DNA from: Lysobacter sp. cf310 | GTDB lineage: Bacteria > Pseudomonadota > Gammaproteobacteria > Xanthomonadales > Xanthomonadaceae | Assembly: GCF_900114355.1 (NCBI RefSeq) | Contig: NZ_FOSS01000006.1 | Location: 62,001-126,000 of the forward strand | Length of the DNA stretch: 64,000 nucleotides | Reading direction: 5' to 3' | Shown here: in pieces, positions 9,905 to 17,608 of the stretch | Layout: the number at the start of each line of letters is the position of its first letter | How positions within the stretch are numbered: the stretch's first letter is position 1 | Position numbers and translations under genes: made by a program | Notes under the pieces: model-generated | What the model saw: only the letters and a program-made list of their open reading frames with translations | What the model was told of the DNA's origin: nothing | Databases searched by the model: none

Positions 9905-10585
9905 TCAGGCGCCGGCCGCGTCCAGTCGCGCTTCCAATTCGGCGATCCGCGCTTCCAGCGCGGCCACGCGTTCGGCCAGCGCCGATCCGCCACCGCCACC
10001 GCCGCGGCTGTCTTCGTCGCCATCGCCGCTGGATGCGTGCCACACCGGTTCGCCGCTGAGCAGGTGGCCGTAGCGGTCCTCGCGCTGGCCGCTCTGGCGG
10101 CCGAGCAGGCGCACCAGCGGCGGCGACTGCTGGGCCAGGCGTTCCAGCGCGTACTGGACATCGCCGACGTTGTCGAACTTGGCCATGCGCTCGCTGCGCG
10201 ACAGCAGTTCGTGCAGGGTCTGCGGGCCGCGCAGCATCAGCAGGGCCAGCAGCGCGGTCTGCGGCCGGGTCAGATCGAGCAGCGTGCCGGCGCGGTGCGA
10301 ATAACGCTCCGAGCGGCCGGTGTGCTGCGACTTCACCCAGCCGCGCGGTTCCAGGCGGCGCAGCACGTTGCCGACTTCGCCCTGTTCCAACTGCATCGTC
10401 GGTTCGCGCGCGGTCTTCTGGTTGCAGGCCACGACGATGGCGTTGAGGGTGAGCGGGTAGACGTCGGGCGTGGTGGCTTCCTTCTCGATCAGGCAGCCGA
10501 TGATGCGCGCCTCGACCGCGTTGAGCCGCGCTTCGGGCGTGCTGTCGGCTTCGCCGGCGGGGGTGGGGCTGTCGGTCTCGCTCAT
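9905..10585 (-). CDS. YceH / UPF0502 (DUF480) family protein
   Basis: 226 residues. The core from LNAVEARIIGCLIEKE through GRSERYSHRAG matches the YceH family, which has two winged-helix-like domains and no settled function. The C-terminus after residue 175 has a glycine-rich spacer and a short coiled coil (VAALEARIAELEARL). It is separated from the antiporter gene by 88 bases and lies in the same direction. Convergent with the AraC gene, with only seven bases between stops. Confidence 0.88.
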   Translation of the reverse strand: MSETDSPTPAGEADSTPEARLNAVEARIIGCLIEKEATTPDVYPLTLNAIVVACNQKTAREPTMQLEQGEVGNVLRRLEPRGWVKSQHTGRSERYSHRAGTLLDLTRPQTALLALLMLRGPQTLHELLSRSERMAKFDNVGDVQYALERLAQQSPPLVRLLGRQSGQREDRYGHLLSGEPVWHASSGDGDEDSRGGGGGGSALAERVAALEARIAELEARLDAAGA

Positions 10586-10673
10586 GATCGCTCGCTGCGG
10601 GTGCTTGGGGGTGTGCTTCGGTATATCGCGCTTTAGTCGCCGATGCGGTCCTGCTCCGATCGTCGCGGATCGC

Positions 10674-12365
10674 TCAGACCAGCGCGGTGGACGGCGGCAG
10701 GTGGCGCTCGCCGCGGTAGATCGGCGCGGCCAGCACCATTTCGGCCAGGCTGTGCGCGAGTTCGCGCTCGGCCATCACCGCGCCGTCGGCGCCGTGCTCG
10801 ATCAGATGGCGGACCTCGTTGTCGCTGTGGGCGCGCGCGACGATGCTCAGGCCGGGGTTGATCGCGCGCAGTTTGGCGATGATCTCGCCGGCTTCCAGCG
10901 CCTGCGGGATCGCCAGCATCACCGTGGTCGCGCGCTCGGGCACGGCCTCGCGCAGCACGCGGTCGTTGACCGCGTTGCCGAGGATCGCCGGCAGGCCGGC
11001 GGCGCGCGCCTTGTCGATCAGGCTGTCCTCGCCGTCGATCACCACCAGCGGCACGCGGCGCTCGGTCAGCAGGCGTGCCAGCTCGCTGCCGACGCGGCCG
11101 TAGCCGATCAGGATCACGTGATTGGCGATATCGGCCGGCACCGGCGGCACCACCGGATCGACCGCGGCCTCCTGCAGGGCGGCCGCTTCGCGCGCCTGCT
11201 TGCGGTCCAGCCAGGCGAACAGCAGCGGATTGACCACGATCGAGAGCAGGGCGCCGGCCAGGATCAGGTCCTGGCCTTCCTGCGGCAGGATCTCCAACTG
11301 CAGGCCGAGGCCGGCGAGGATGAAGGAGAATTCGCCGATCTGGGCCAGGCTGGCCGAGATCATCAGCGCGGTCGGGCCGGGCTTGCCGAACGCGCGCACG
11401 ATCGCGTACGCGGCGATGGATTTGCCGACCACGATGATCGCGAAGGTCGCCAGCACCGGCAGCGGCTTCTCGATCAGGATCATCGGATTGAACAGCATGC
11501 CGACCGAGACGAAGAACAGCACCGCGAAGGCGTCGCGCAGCGGCAGGGTTTCGTTGGCGGCCTGATGGCTGAACTCGGATTCGTTGAGCAGCATGCCGGC
11601 GAAGAACGCGCCCAGCGCGAACGAGACGCCGAACAGTTCGGCCGAACCGAAGGCCACGCCCAGCGCGATCGCGAGCACGCACAGGGTGAACAGTTCGCGC
11701 GAGCCGGTGCCGGCCACGCGCTCCAGGATCCACGGGATCACGCGCCGGCCGACGATCAGCATCACCGCCACGAAGGCGCCGACCTTGGCGAAGGTCTTGA
11801 ACAGCGCCGCCCAGACCTCGCTGGGGTCGCCAGCCTCGCCCTTGATCACGCCGGCCAACGCCGGCAGCAAGACCAGCGCCAGCACCATCGCCAGGTCCTC
11901 GACGATCAGCCAGCCCACCGCGATCCGGCCCTTGACGGTCTCGACCAGGCGGCGCTCTTCCAGCGCGCGCAGCAGCACCACGGTGCTGGCCACCGACAGC
12001 GCCAGGCCGAACACGATGCCGGCGCCGTGCGACCAGCCCAGGAAACGCGCCAGCGCCCAGCCCATGGCGGCGGCGGCGGCGATCTGAACCACCGCGCCGG
12101 GCAGGGCGATCGCCTTCACCGCGAGCAGGTCGCGCATCGAGAAGTGCAGGCCGACGCCGAACATCAGCAGGATCACGCCGATCTCGGCCAGCTGCGGCGC
12201 CAGGGTCTGGTCGCCGACGAAACCCGGGGTGAAGGGGCCGGCGATGATGCCCGCGATCAAATAGCCCACCAGCGGCGACAATCGCAGGCGTTGCGCCAGC
12301 GCGCCGAAGATGAACGCCAGTACGAAGCCGGCGACGAGGATCGCGATCAGGGAGGTGTGATGCAT
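10674..12365 (-). CDS. ybaL: Kef-type cation/proton antiporter, YbaL-like (CPA2 family)
   Basis: 563-residue inner-membrane protein. An N-terminal Na+/H+ exchanger domain of about 12 helices (residues 5-390) shares long stretches with E. coli YbaL, such as FTPGFV, ELFTL and FGVSFALGAFFAG-like motifs. The C-terminal TrkA-N Rossmann domain (VILIGYGRVGSELARLL, about residue 412 onward) would bind nucleotide and gate transport. The start at 12365 is supported by an AGGAGAT ribosome site six bases upstream and by MHH, the same first residues as E. coli YbaL; a longer start at 12392 is unlikely. Likely exports K+ or Na+ in exchange for protons; the cation is not determined. Confidence 0.88.
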   Translation of the reverse strand: MHHTSLIAILVAGFVLAFIFGALAQRLRLSPLVGYLIAGIIAGPFTPGFVGDQTLAPQLAEIGVILLMFGVGLHFSMRDLLAVKAIALPGAVVQIAAAAAMGWALARFLGWSHGAGIVFGLALSVASTVVLLRALEERRLVETVKGRIAVGWLIVEDLAMVLALVLLPALAGVIKGEAGDPSEVWAALFKTFAKVGAFVAVMLIVGRRVIPWILERVAGTGSRELFTLCVLAIALGVAFGSAELFGVSFALGAFFAGMLLNESEFSHQAANETLPLRDAFAVLFFVSVGMLFNPMILIEKPLPVLATFAIIVVGKSIAAYAIVRAFGKPGPTALMISASLAQIGEFSFILAGLGLQLEILPQEGQDLILAGALLSIVVNPLLFAWLDRKQAREAAALQEAAVDPVVPPVPADIANHVILIGYGRVGSELARLLTERRVPLVVIDGEDSLIDKARAAGLPAILGNAVNDRVLREAVPERATTVMLAIPQALEAGEIIAKLRAINPGLSIVARAHSDNEVRHLIEHGADGAVMAERELAHSLAEMVLAAPIYRGERHLPPSTALV

Positions 12366-12640
12366 CGGATCTCCTGTCGTGTCGGCTTCCAAGAATGTGG
12401 GCCGATACCCGCCGATGCAAGCAGCGCGACGAAGTTGGGGCCCGAAATACGGCCGTAACCGCGGTGCGAGCGCCGATTCGGCAAGCGCTGCCGCCCGTTG
12501 TCGAACAGCCTAATCCCTCGCCGCGACGGCTGTGCGAACAGGGGCGAAGACGGCCGATTCGGCCCGGGTCCGGGCCGCAAATCCGCCTCCGCGGCCGGAT
12601 CCGCACGCGATCGTGCGGGCGGCAATGGCCTCGGTCCCGC

Positions 12641-12652
12641 TACACTATGCGC
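12641..12652 (+). promoter_or_regulatory. Candidate -10 element giving a leaderless yheS transcript
   Basis: TACACT, then six bases, then the ATG of yheS. A start site about seven bases after a -10 would fall on the ATG itself. No ribosome binding site lies upstream. The same layout precedes ruvB, queE, recQ and the gene at 61013. I see no convincing -35 box. Confidence 0.45.
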
Positions 12653-14521
12653 ATGATTGCCTTCCGTGATTTCGCCCTTCGGCGCGGCGAACGCCTGCTC
12701 CTGTCCAAAGTCGACCTGACCCTGCAAGCCGGGTGGCGGGTCGGCGTCATCGGCCGTAACGGCACCGGCAAGTCCTCGCTGTTCGCGGCGATCCAGGGCG
12801 AGCTGGAGTCCGATCTGGGCAACCTGGACATGCCCAGCCGCGTGCGCATGGCCAGCGTGGCCCAGGAAACCCCGGCGCTGGACGATCCCGCGCTGGACTT
12901 CGTGCTGTCCGGCGACGCCACCGTGTACGAGGTGCTGATGGCCGAGCGCGCCGCGGTCGAGCGCGAGGACTGGGAGGCTGTGGCCGAGGCCCACCACCGC
13001 CTGGAGGAGCTCAACGGCTACGACGCCACCGCGCGCGCCGGCAAGCTGCTGCACGGCCTGGGCTTCTCGCCCGACACCCACGAGCGCGCGGTCAAGGAAT
13101 TCTCCGGCGGCTGGCGCGTGCGCTTGAACCTGGCGCGCGCGCTGATGACGCCGTCGGACCTGCTGCTGCTGGACGAACCCACCAACCACCTCGACCTCGA
13201 CGCGGTGCTGTGGCTGGAGCAGTGGCTGCTGAAGTACCCGGGCACCTTGATGCTGATCTCGCACGACCGCGAGTTCCTGGACGAGGTCACCACCCACACC
13301 CTGCATCTGCACGACGGCAAGGCCAAGCTCTACACCGGCGACTACACCGCCTTCGAGCGCCAGCGCGCCGAGCACCTGCGCCTGCAGCAGATCACCCACG
13401 AGAAGGCCCAGGCCGAGCGCGCGCACCTGCAGAGCTTCATCGACCGCTTCAGCGCCAGCGCGGCCAAGGCCAAGCAGGCGCAGTCGCGGGTCAAGCGCCT
13501 GGCCAAGATGGCCGGTACCGAGGCGGTGCGCGCCGAGCGCGTGCTGCGCATCGATTTCCCCGAGCCGCTGAAGCTGCCGCACGCGCTGCTGCGCCTGATG
13601 CACGCCGACTGCGGCTACGGCGACCACACCGTGCTCAACCAGGTCGGTTTCATCCTCGAGGCCGGCGACCGCGTGGCCTTGCTGGGCCCCAACGGCGCCG
13701 GCAAGTCGACCCTGGTGAAGTCGCTGGTCGGCGAGCTGGAACTGCTCAGCGGCGAGCGCGGCGGCCATCCGGATCTGCGCATCGGCTACTTCGCCCAGCA
13801 CACGGTGGAATCGCTGCGCGAAGGCACCACCGCGATCGACCACCTGGCCGACATCGCGCCGGGCGTGGCCACTCAGCAGCTGCGCGACTTCCTGGGCAAG
13901 TGGAATTTTCCCGGCGACCGCGCCTTCGAGAAGGTCGATTCCTTCTCCGGCGGCGAGCGCGCGCGTCTGGCCCTGGCCCTGATCGCCTGGCGCCGCCCGA
14001 ACGTGCTGCTGCTGGACGAGCCCACCAACCACCTCGACCTGGACATGCGCGAGGCTCTGGCCGAAGCGCTGAGCAGTTTCGACGGCGCGATCGTGCTGGT
14101 CTCTCACGATCGTCACCTGATCGGCCTGGTCTGCGACACCTTCTGGCGCGTCGCCGACGGCGTCGCTCAGCCCTTCGACGGCGATCTCGACGCCTATGCG
14201 GTGTGGCTGCGCACGCGCGACAGCAGCAACGACGGCAAGGCCGCGGCCAAGGCGATCGCCGCGGCCGCCGCGGCGGTGGTGCCGGAGGCGCCGCCAAGCA
14301 AGCCGCGCGCCAAGGTCAATCCGCACAAGTTGGCGCAGGCCGAGGCGCGCGTGGCCGAGTTGGAATCCAAGTTGCGCACGCTGGACATGGATCTGGCCGA
14401 TCCGACCAAGTACGTCGGCGGCGGCGACAACGCGGCCGAGCTGGCGCGCAAGCGCGAGGCGGTGGCGGCGGAGTTGGCCCAGGCCGAGGCGGAGTGGTTG
14501 GCGCTGTACGACGCGGCTTGA
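12653..14521 (+). CDS. yheS: ABC-F family ATPase, YheS-like
   Basis: 622 residues, soluble, with two ABC ATPase domains and no membrane segments. Walker A motifs are GRNGTGKSS (about 34-42) and GPNGAGKST (second domain); each half has an FSGG signature and LLLDEPTNHLDLD. The linker between them is the charged helical arm seen in ribosome-associated ABC-F proteins, and a C-terminal coiled coil follows (about residues 550-620). It follows E. coli YheS closely along its length (QETPALDDPALDFVLSGD and AKATKAKQAQSR-like parts). Likely acts on the ribosomal E site during translation. A second ATG six bases upstream is possible, but the leaderless-promoter spacing favours 12653. Confidence 0.92.
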   Translation: MIAFRDFALRRGERLLLSKVDLTLQAGWRVGVIGRNGTGKSSLFAAIQGELESDLGNLDMPSRVRMASVAQETPALDDPALDFVLSGDATVYEVLMAERAAVEREDWEAVAEAHHRLEELNGYDATARAGKLLHGLGFSPDTHERAVKEFSGGWRVRLNLARALMTPSDLLLLDEPTNHLDLDAVLWLEQWLLKYPGTLMLISHDREFLDEVTTHTLHLHDGKAKLYTGDYTAFERQRAEHLRLQQITHEKAQAERAHLQSFIDRFSASAAKAKQAQSRVKRLAKMAGTEAVRAERVLRIDFPEPLKLPHALLRLMHADCGYGDHTVLNQVGFILEAGDRVALLGPNGAGKSTLVKSLVGELELLSGERGGHPDLRIGYFAQHTVESLREGTTAIDHLADIAPGVATQQLRDFLGKWNFPGDRAFEKVDSFSGGERARLALALIAWRRPNVLLLDEPTNHLDLDMREALAEALSSFDGAIVLVSHDRHLIGLVCDTFWRVADGVAQPFDGDLDAYAVWLRTRDSSNDGKAAAKAIAAAAAAVVPEAPPSKPRAKVNPHKLAQAEARVAELESKLRTLDMDLADPTKYVGGGDNAAELARKREAVAAELAQAEAEWLALYDAA

Positions 14522-14563
14522 GGTTCGCGGGCGGGTCCCTTTCTTCTGCTCCTGCTCCTAGCT

Positions 14564-14620
14564 CCCTCCTTTGGAAAAGGGTGAAGCCGTGCGGCTTACG
14601 AACCGCAGGTTCGTGCACGG
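14564..14620 (+). repeat. Degenerate CCCTCC unit plus long bulged hairpin
   Basis: A decayed CCCTCCTTT copy is followed at 14587-14620 by a strong hairpin: outer arms CCGTGC/GCACGG, inner arms ACGAACC/GGTTCGT, a GCA loop and a five-base bulge. The same hairpin occurs twice at 62746-62859. It directly follows the yheS stop and could help end its transcript, but has no T-tract. Confidence 0.6.
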
Positions 14621-14640
14621 CTGAACGCCAGCAGGCTCTT

Positions 14641-15000
14641 GCTCTTAGCTCCCTCCTTTATCAAAGGAGGGTTGGGGAGGATTTGCTGTTGCTGTTGCTT
14701 CGTCGGCTCGGTCCGAAGGTCAACGACTTCCGCCTGCTGCGCATGCGGGTCACCTCCTCTTGCTTTTAGCTCCCTCCTTTGAAAAAGGAGGGTTGGGGAG
14801 GATTTGCTTTGCCTTGCTATCGCTTCTTCTGACCGAAGGTCAACGGCTTCCGCCTGCTGCGCATGCGGGTCACCTTCTCTTGCTTTTGGCTCCCTCCTTT
14901 GGAAAAGGAGGGTTGGGGAGGATTTGCTTTTGCTTTGCTGCCGTCTGTTCTGACCGAAGGTCAACGGCTTCCGCCTGCTGCGCATGCGGGTCACTTTCTC
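14641..15000 (+). repeat. Three tandem ~120-base hairpin units
   Basis: Three consecutive copies, period 121 then 120 bases. Each has a perfect nine-base inverted repeat CCCTCCTTT/AAAGGAGGG with a three-base loop (14651-14671, 14772-14792, 14892-14912), then TTGGGGAGGATTTGCT, a T-rich spacer, and a conserved stretch containing CCGCCTGCTGCGCATGCGGG. Loops differ (ATC, GAA, GGA) while stems are identical. The region lies between convergent genes. Confidence 0.85.
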
Positions 15001-15135
15001 TTGCTAGCCCAAGAGAAAGTAACCAAAGAGAAGGGCTAGCGTGACCAAACCTCCCCTGCGGGTTCGGGGCTGGCGCGGGGATTTTTCGATAGGACATCCA
15101 TGTCCTATCGAAAAACGGCGCGCGTCCTGCGCGCC
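14993..15135 (+). repeat. Structured repeat module, copy A (four stacked inverted repeats)
   Basis: In order: ACTTTCTCTTG/CAAGAGAAAGT (14993-15003 with 15010-15020); GCTAGCCC/GGGCTAGC (15003-15010 with 15033-15040); a 16-base perfect palindrome with loop CC (15082-15097 with 15100-15115, core CGATAGGACAT); and GGCGCGC/GCGCGCC (15117-15123 with 15129-15135). The first two are mutually exclusive pairings. A second copy is at 62996-63161. A short open frame runs through it from 15041 but is unlikely to be a real protein (see rejected items). Confidence 0.8.
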
Positions 15136-15187
15136 GCCCTTCGGGTCTACGGCTGGTCGGGTGAGTGCGGGGCTTTTGGATTTCAAT

Positions 15188-15231
15188 GCAACAGCAACGG
15201 CAACAGCAGCGGCAACAGCAGCGGCAACGGC
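15188..15231 (+). repeat. GCAACG/GCAACA hexamer microsatellite
   Basis: About seven imperfect copies of a GCAACR/GCAGCG hexamer. The matching place in copy B (63219-63250) has a purer GGCAAC array of a different length, so the tract is probably length-variable. Confidence 0.75.
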
Positions 15232-15296
15232 TGCGTTCGAAGCAACTTCGAGGTCCGGAGCGGGGGTGACTGTTTTGGTCGTCGCTGTCTATAGCC

Positions 15297-17393
15297 TTAC
15301 TGCAAACGTACTTCCAGATCGCGTTTGGCTCCGGCCATGTTGCCGCTGTAGTCCTTGGCGGTGATGCGCAGCGTGTAATCCCCTGGCGGCAGCTCGGTCG
15401 GTACCCATAGGCCGGTCGCGAGCTTGCCGTCGCGGGCGGTGTTGGTCAGCACGTAGCGGAAGCGGGTGATCGCGTTGCCGTGGACGGTGATGCCGCTGCC
15501 GTCGGCGTAGATCACCTTGGGCGCCTCGTCCTCGGACGGCATGCGGTCGAACTGGATGTTGCTGCGTGGCGTCTCGTAGCCCGGCATCGGCGTGCCCGCC
15601 GCGTCCAGCCACTGGTAGCCCAATGCGTACAGGCCGAGCCGGCGCCGCGCCTGGTTGCCGTCGACCTGGTCCCAGGCGTCGACCACGATCTGCAGGCCGG
15701 GCAGGGCGCGCGACACCACGACGCGCCCTTGCTCGCGCTGTTCCAGCGGCTGGGCCGCGTCGTCCAGCAGGGCCACGCGCTCGATCTGCGGCGCGTAGCG
15801 GTCGGCGAACCCCAGGAAGCCCAGGCTGATCGCGTTGCGCTGGTAGCCGTCGGGGCCGACGATCAGATGCACGTGGGCCATGGGGTTGATCGTGCCCAGC
15901 GCGTCGCCGACGCGGAAGCGGGTGCCGCGCGGGACGCGCACGCGTTCGAGCTTGCCGGCTTCGTCGAATAGCGGCTGGAAACGCGCGGGGTCCAGCGAAT
16001 CACCGCGCGCATCGCGGCCGACGCGCATGTGCACGTAGCCCAGCGTGTCCAGGCCCAGGCCTTCGCCGAGCTGGCCCAGGCCCCAGGTCGCGTGCGGGCT
16101 GCTGACCTTGGCGTCGGCGATCGCGAGCACGCGCTCGCCGACGTCGCCGGCGATGTCGAGGCCGCCGTGCAGGTGGTGACGGCTCTCGCCATCGCCGTCG
16201 CCGCGTACCTCGCCCAGGGTGCCGACCACTTCGTGCCAGGCGGTCTGCGGCGCCAGCGGCCAGCGGCCCTCGCTGCGCGGCAGCGGGTTGAGCGGCGAGG
16301 GGCCGACCGCGTCGGCGATCGCGGCCGCGCCGGGCACGGCCGGCGCCAGGCGGTGCACGCGGTAGCCCAGGGCGTCGGCGACGTAGAGCGTGTCGTCGGG
16401 CGCGATCGCCAGCGCCGACGGACGCGCCAGGCGCTGCGCCGAGACCGCGCCGCTGATAGTGTGCATCACGCCGCCTGCGCCGATCTGCAGCACGCGTCCG
16501 CGCGCCATCTCGCCGATGTAGATCACCCCGTCGTGGCTTACCGCCACGCTCAGCGGCCGGCGCAATGCGTCCGCCGGATCCTCCGGGAAAGTTTGCAGCA
16601 GGGTGCTGACCGCGCCGTCCAGGCCGATGCGCCGGATCGCGTTGTTGCGCAGGTCGGCCACCAGCACGCGCCCGTGACGGTCCACCGCGAGCGCGGTCGG
16701 GGTGTCGAAGCGCGCGACCGCGCCGGGGCCGTCCTGATAGCCCGGCCGCTCGCCGCCGGCCAGCGTGCGCACCTGCCCGTCCAGACCGATCACGCGGATG
16801 CGATCGTTGTAGGTGTCGGCGACGTAGACCTGGCCTTTGGCGTCCACGGCCACGCCGGTGGGGCCGTTGAAGCGCGCGACCGCGCCGGGGCCGTCGAGAT
16901 AACCCGCGCTGCCGTCGCCGGCCACGGTGCTGACCGCGCCTTGCGGGCTGATCTTGCGGATCGCGTGGTTGCCGGTGTCGGCCACATACAGATTGCCGGC
17001 CGCGTCCAGGGCCAGGCCCGAGGGCGTGTCGAACGCCGCGGCGGCGCCGACGCCGTCGCGGAAGCCTTCGTCGGAACCGGCGAAGGTGGCGACGCTGCCG
17101 TCGGCGCGGATGCTGCGGATGCGGTTGTTGTCACCGGCGTCGGCGACGTAGAGCGTGCCGTCGCGGCCCAGCGCCAGCCCGTAGGGATCGGCGAAGCGCG
17201 CCTGCGCGCCCGCGCCGTCGCGCCAGCCCTGCACGCCGTCGCCGGCGCGCAACTGCAGCTGCCCGGTCCAGCCCAGCGGCGTGCGCTTGGGGGCGGCGGG
17301 CTTGAGCAGCGCGCCGGGTTCGAACACATAAGTCGCGGCCAGGGCGGCGGCGGTGAGGCCGATCGCCAGGCCCAGCCAAATATTTCGGGACAT
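15297..17393 (-). CDS. NHL-repeat propeller protein with C-terminal M23-like domain
   Basis: 698 residues. Starts with a membrane anchor or signal (residues 5-25). Residues about 45-370 are at least five NHL repeats (patterns such as FxxPxGLALDxxGxLYVADTGNHAIRKI), forming a beta-propeller. After a proline-rich linker, residues about 395-515 look like a LytM/M23 peptidase: His409 and Asp413 in HGGLD and the HVH motif at 507-509 are the zinc ligands and catalytic histidine expected. The last 170 residues look like a beta-sandwich (YTLRITAKDYSGNMA). The start at 17393 is supported by an AGGAA site; the frame is open further upstream. Likely periplasmic or surface-exposed and possibly acts on peptidoglycan; function unknown. 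Confidence 0.75.
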   Translation of the reverse strand: MSRNIWLGLAIGLTAAALAATYVFEPGALLKPAAPKRTPLGWTGQLQLRAGDGVQGWRDGAGAQARFADPYGLALGRDGTLYVADAGDNNRIRSIRADGSVATFAGSDEGFRDGVGAAAAFDTPSGLALDAAGNLYVADTGNHAIRKISPQGAVSTVAGDGSAGYLDGPGAVARFNGPTGVAVDAKGQVYVADTYNDRIRVIGLDGQVRTLAGGERPGYQDGPGAVARFDTPTALAVDRHGRVLVADLRNNAIRRIGLDGAVSTLLQTFPEDPADALRRPLSVAVSHDGVIYIGEMARGRVLQIGAGGVMHTISGAVSAQRLARPSALAIAPDDTLYVADALGYRVHRLAPAVPGAAAIADAVGPSPLNPLPRSEGRWPLAPQTAWHEVVGTLGEVRGDGDGESRHHLHGGLDIAGDVGERVLAIADAKVSSPHATWGLGQLGEGLGLDTLGYVHMRVGRDARGDSLDPARFQPLFDEAGKLERVRVPRGTRFRVGDALGTINPMAHVHLIVGPDGYQRNAISLGFLGFADRYAPQIERVALLDDAAQPLEQREQGRVVVSRALPGLQIVVDAWDQVDGNQARRRLGLYALGYQWLDAAGTPMPGYETPRSNIQFDRMPSEDEAPKVIYADGSGITVHGNAITRFRYVLTNTARDGKLATGLWVPTELPPGDYTLRITAKDYSGNMAGAKRDLEVRLQ

Positions 17394-17608
17394 GCGGTTC
17401 CTGATGACGACGGCCGCGCGCACGGCGGGCCTGGAGCGAACCGGGATTCTAGCCGCGGGTTCGCGCGGCGAGTGGACCGATCCGGCGCGAGAATTCACCT
17501 CTCAACGCAAAGTGGTCGGTTTCGAGCGCGTGAAGCATCGACCCTGCGCCTGCGCTGGTTTAGATTTCGACGCGGCGCGTCGGGATCGCCCGAGGGCCAC
17601 CACTGGGG

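Noticed and set aside
14641-15135. Retron or diversity-generating element
   Set aside because: Hairpins and repeats suggested it, but no reverse transcriptase or variable gene is in the window and the pattern recurs at a second locus without one.
15041-15364. Small protein MTKPPLRVRGW..., also at 63067-63288
   Set aside because: It looks conserved between two loci, but the differences change residues while keeping the DNA palindrome paired, and the end of the frame is just the hexamer repeat. The conservation is of the DNA or RNA, not of a protein.
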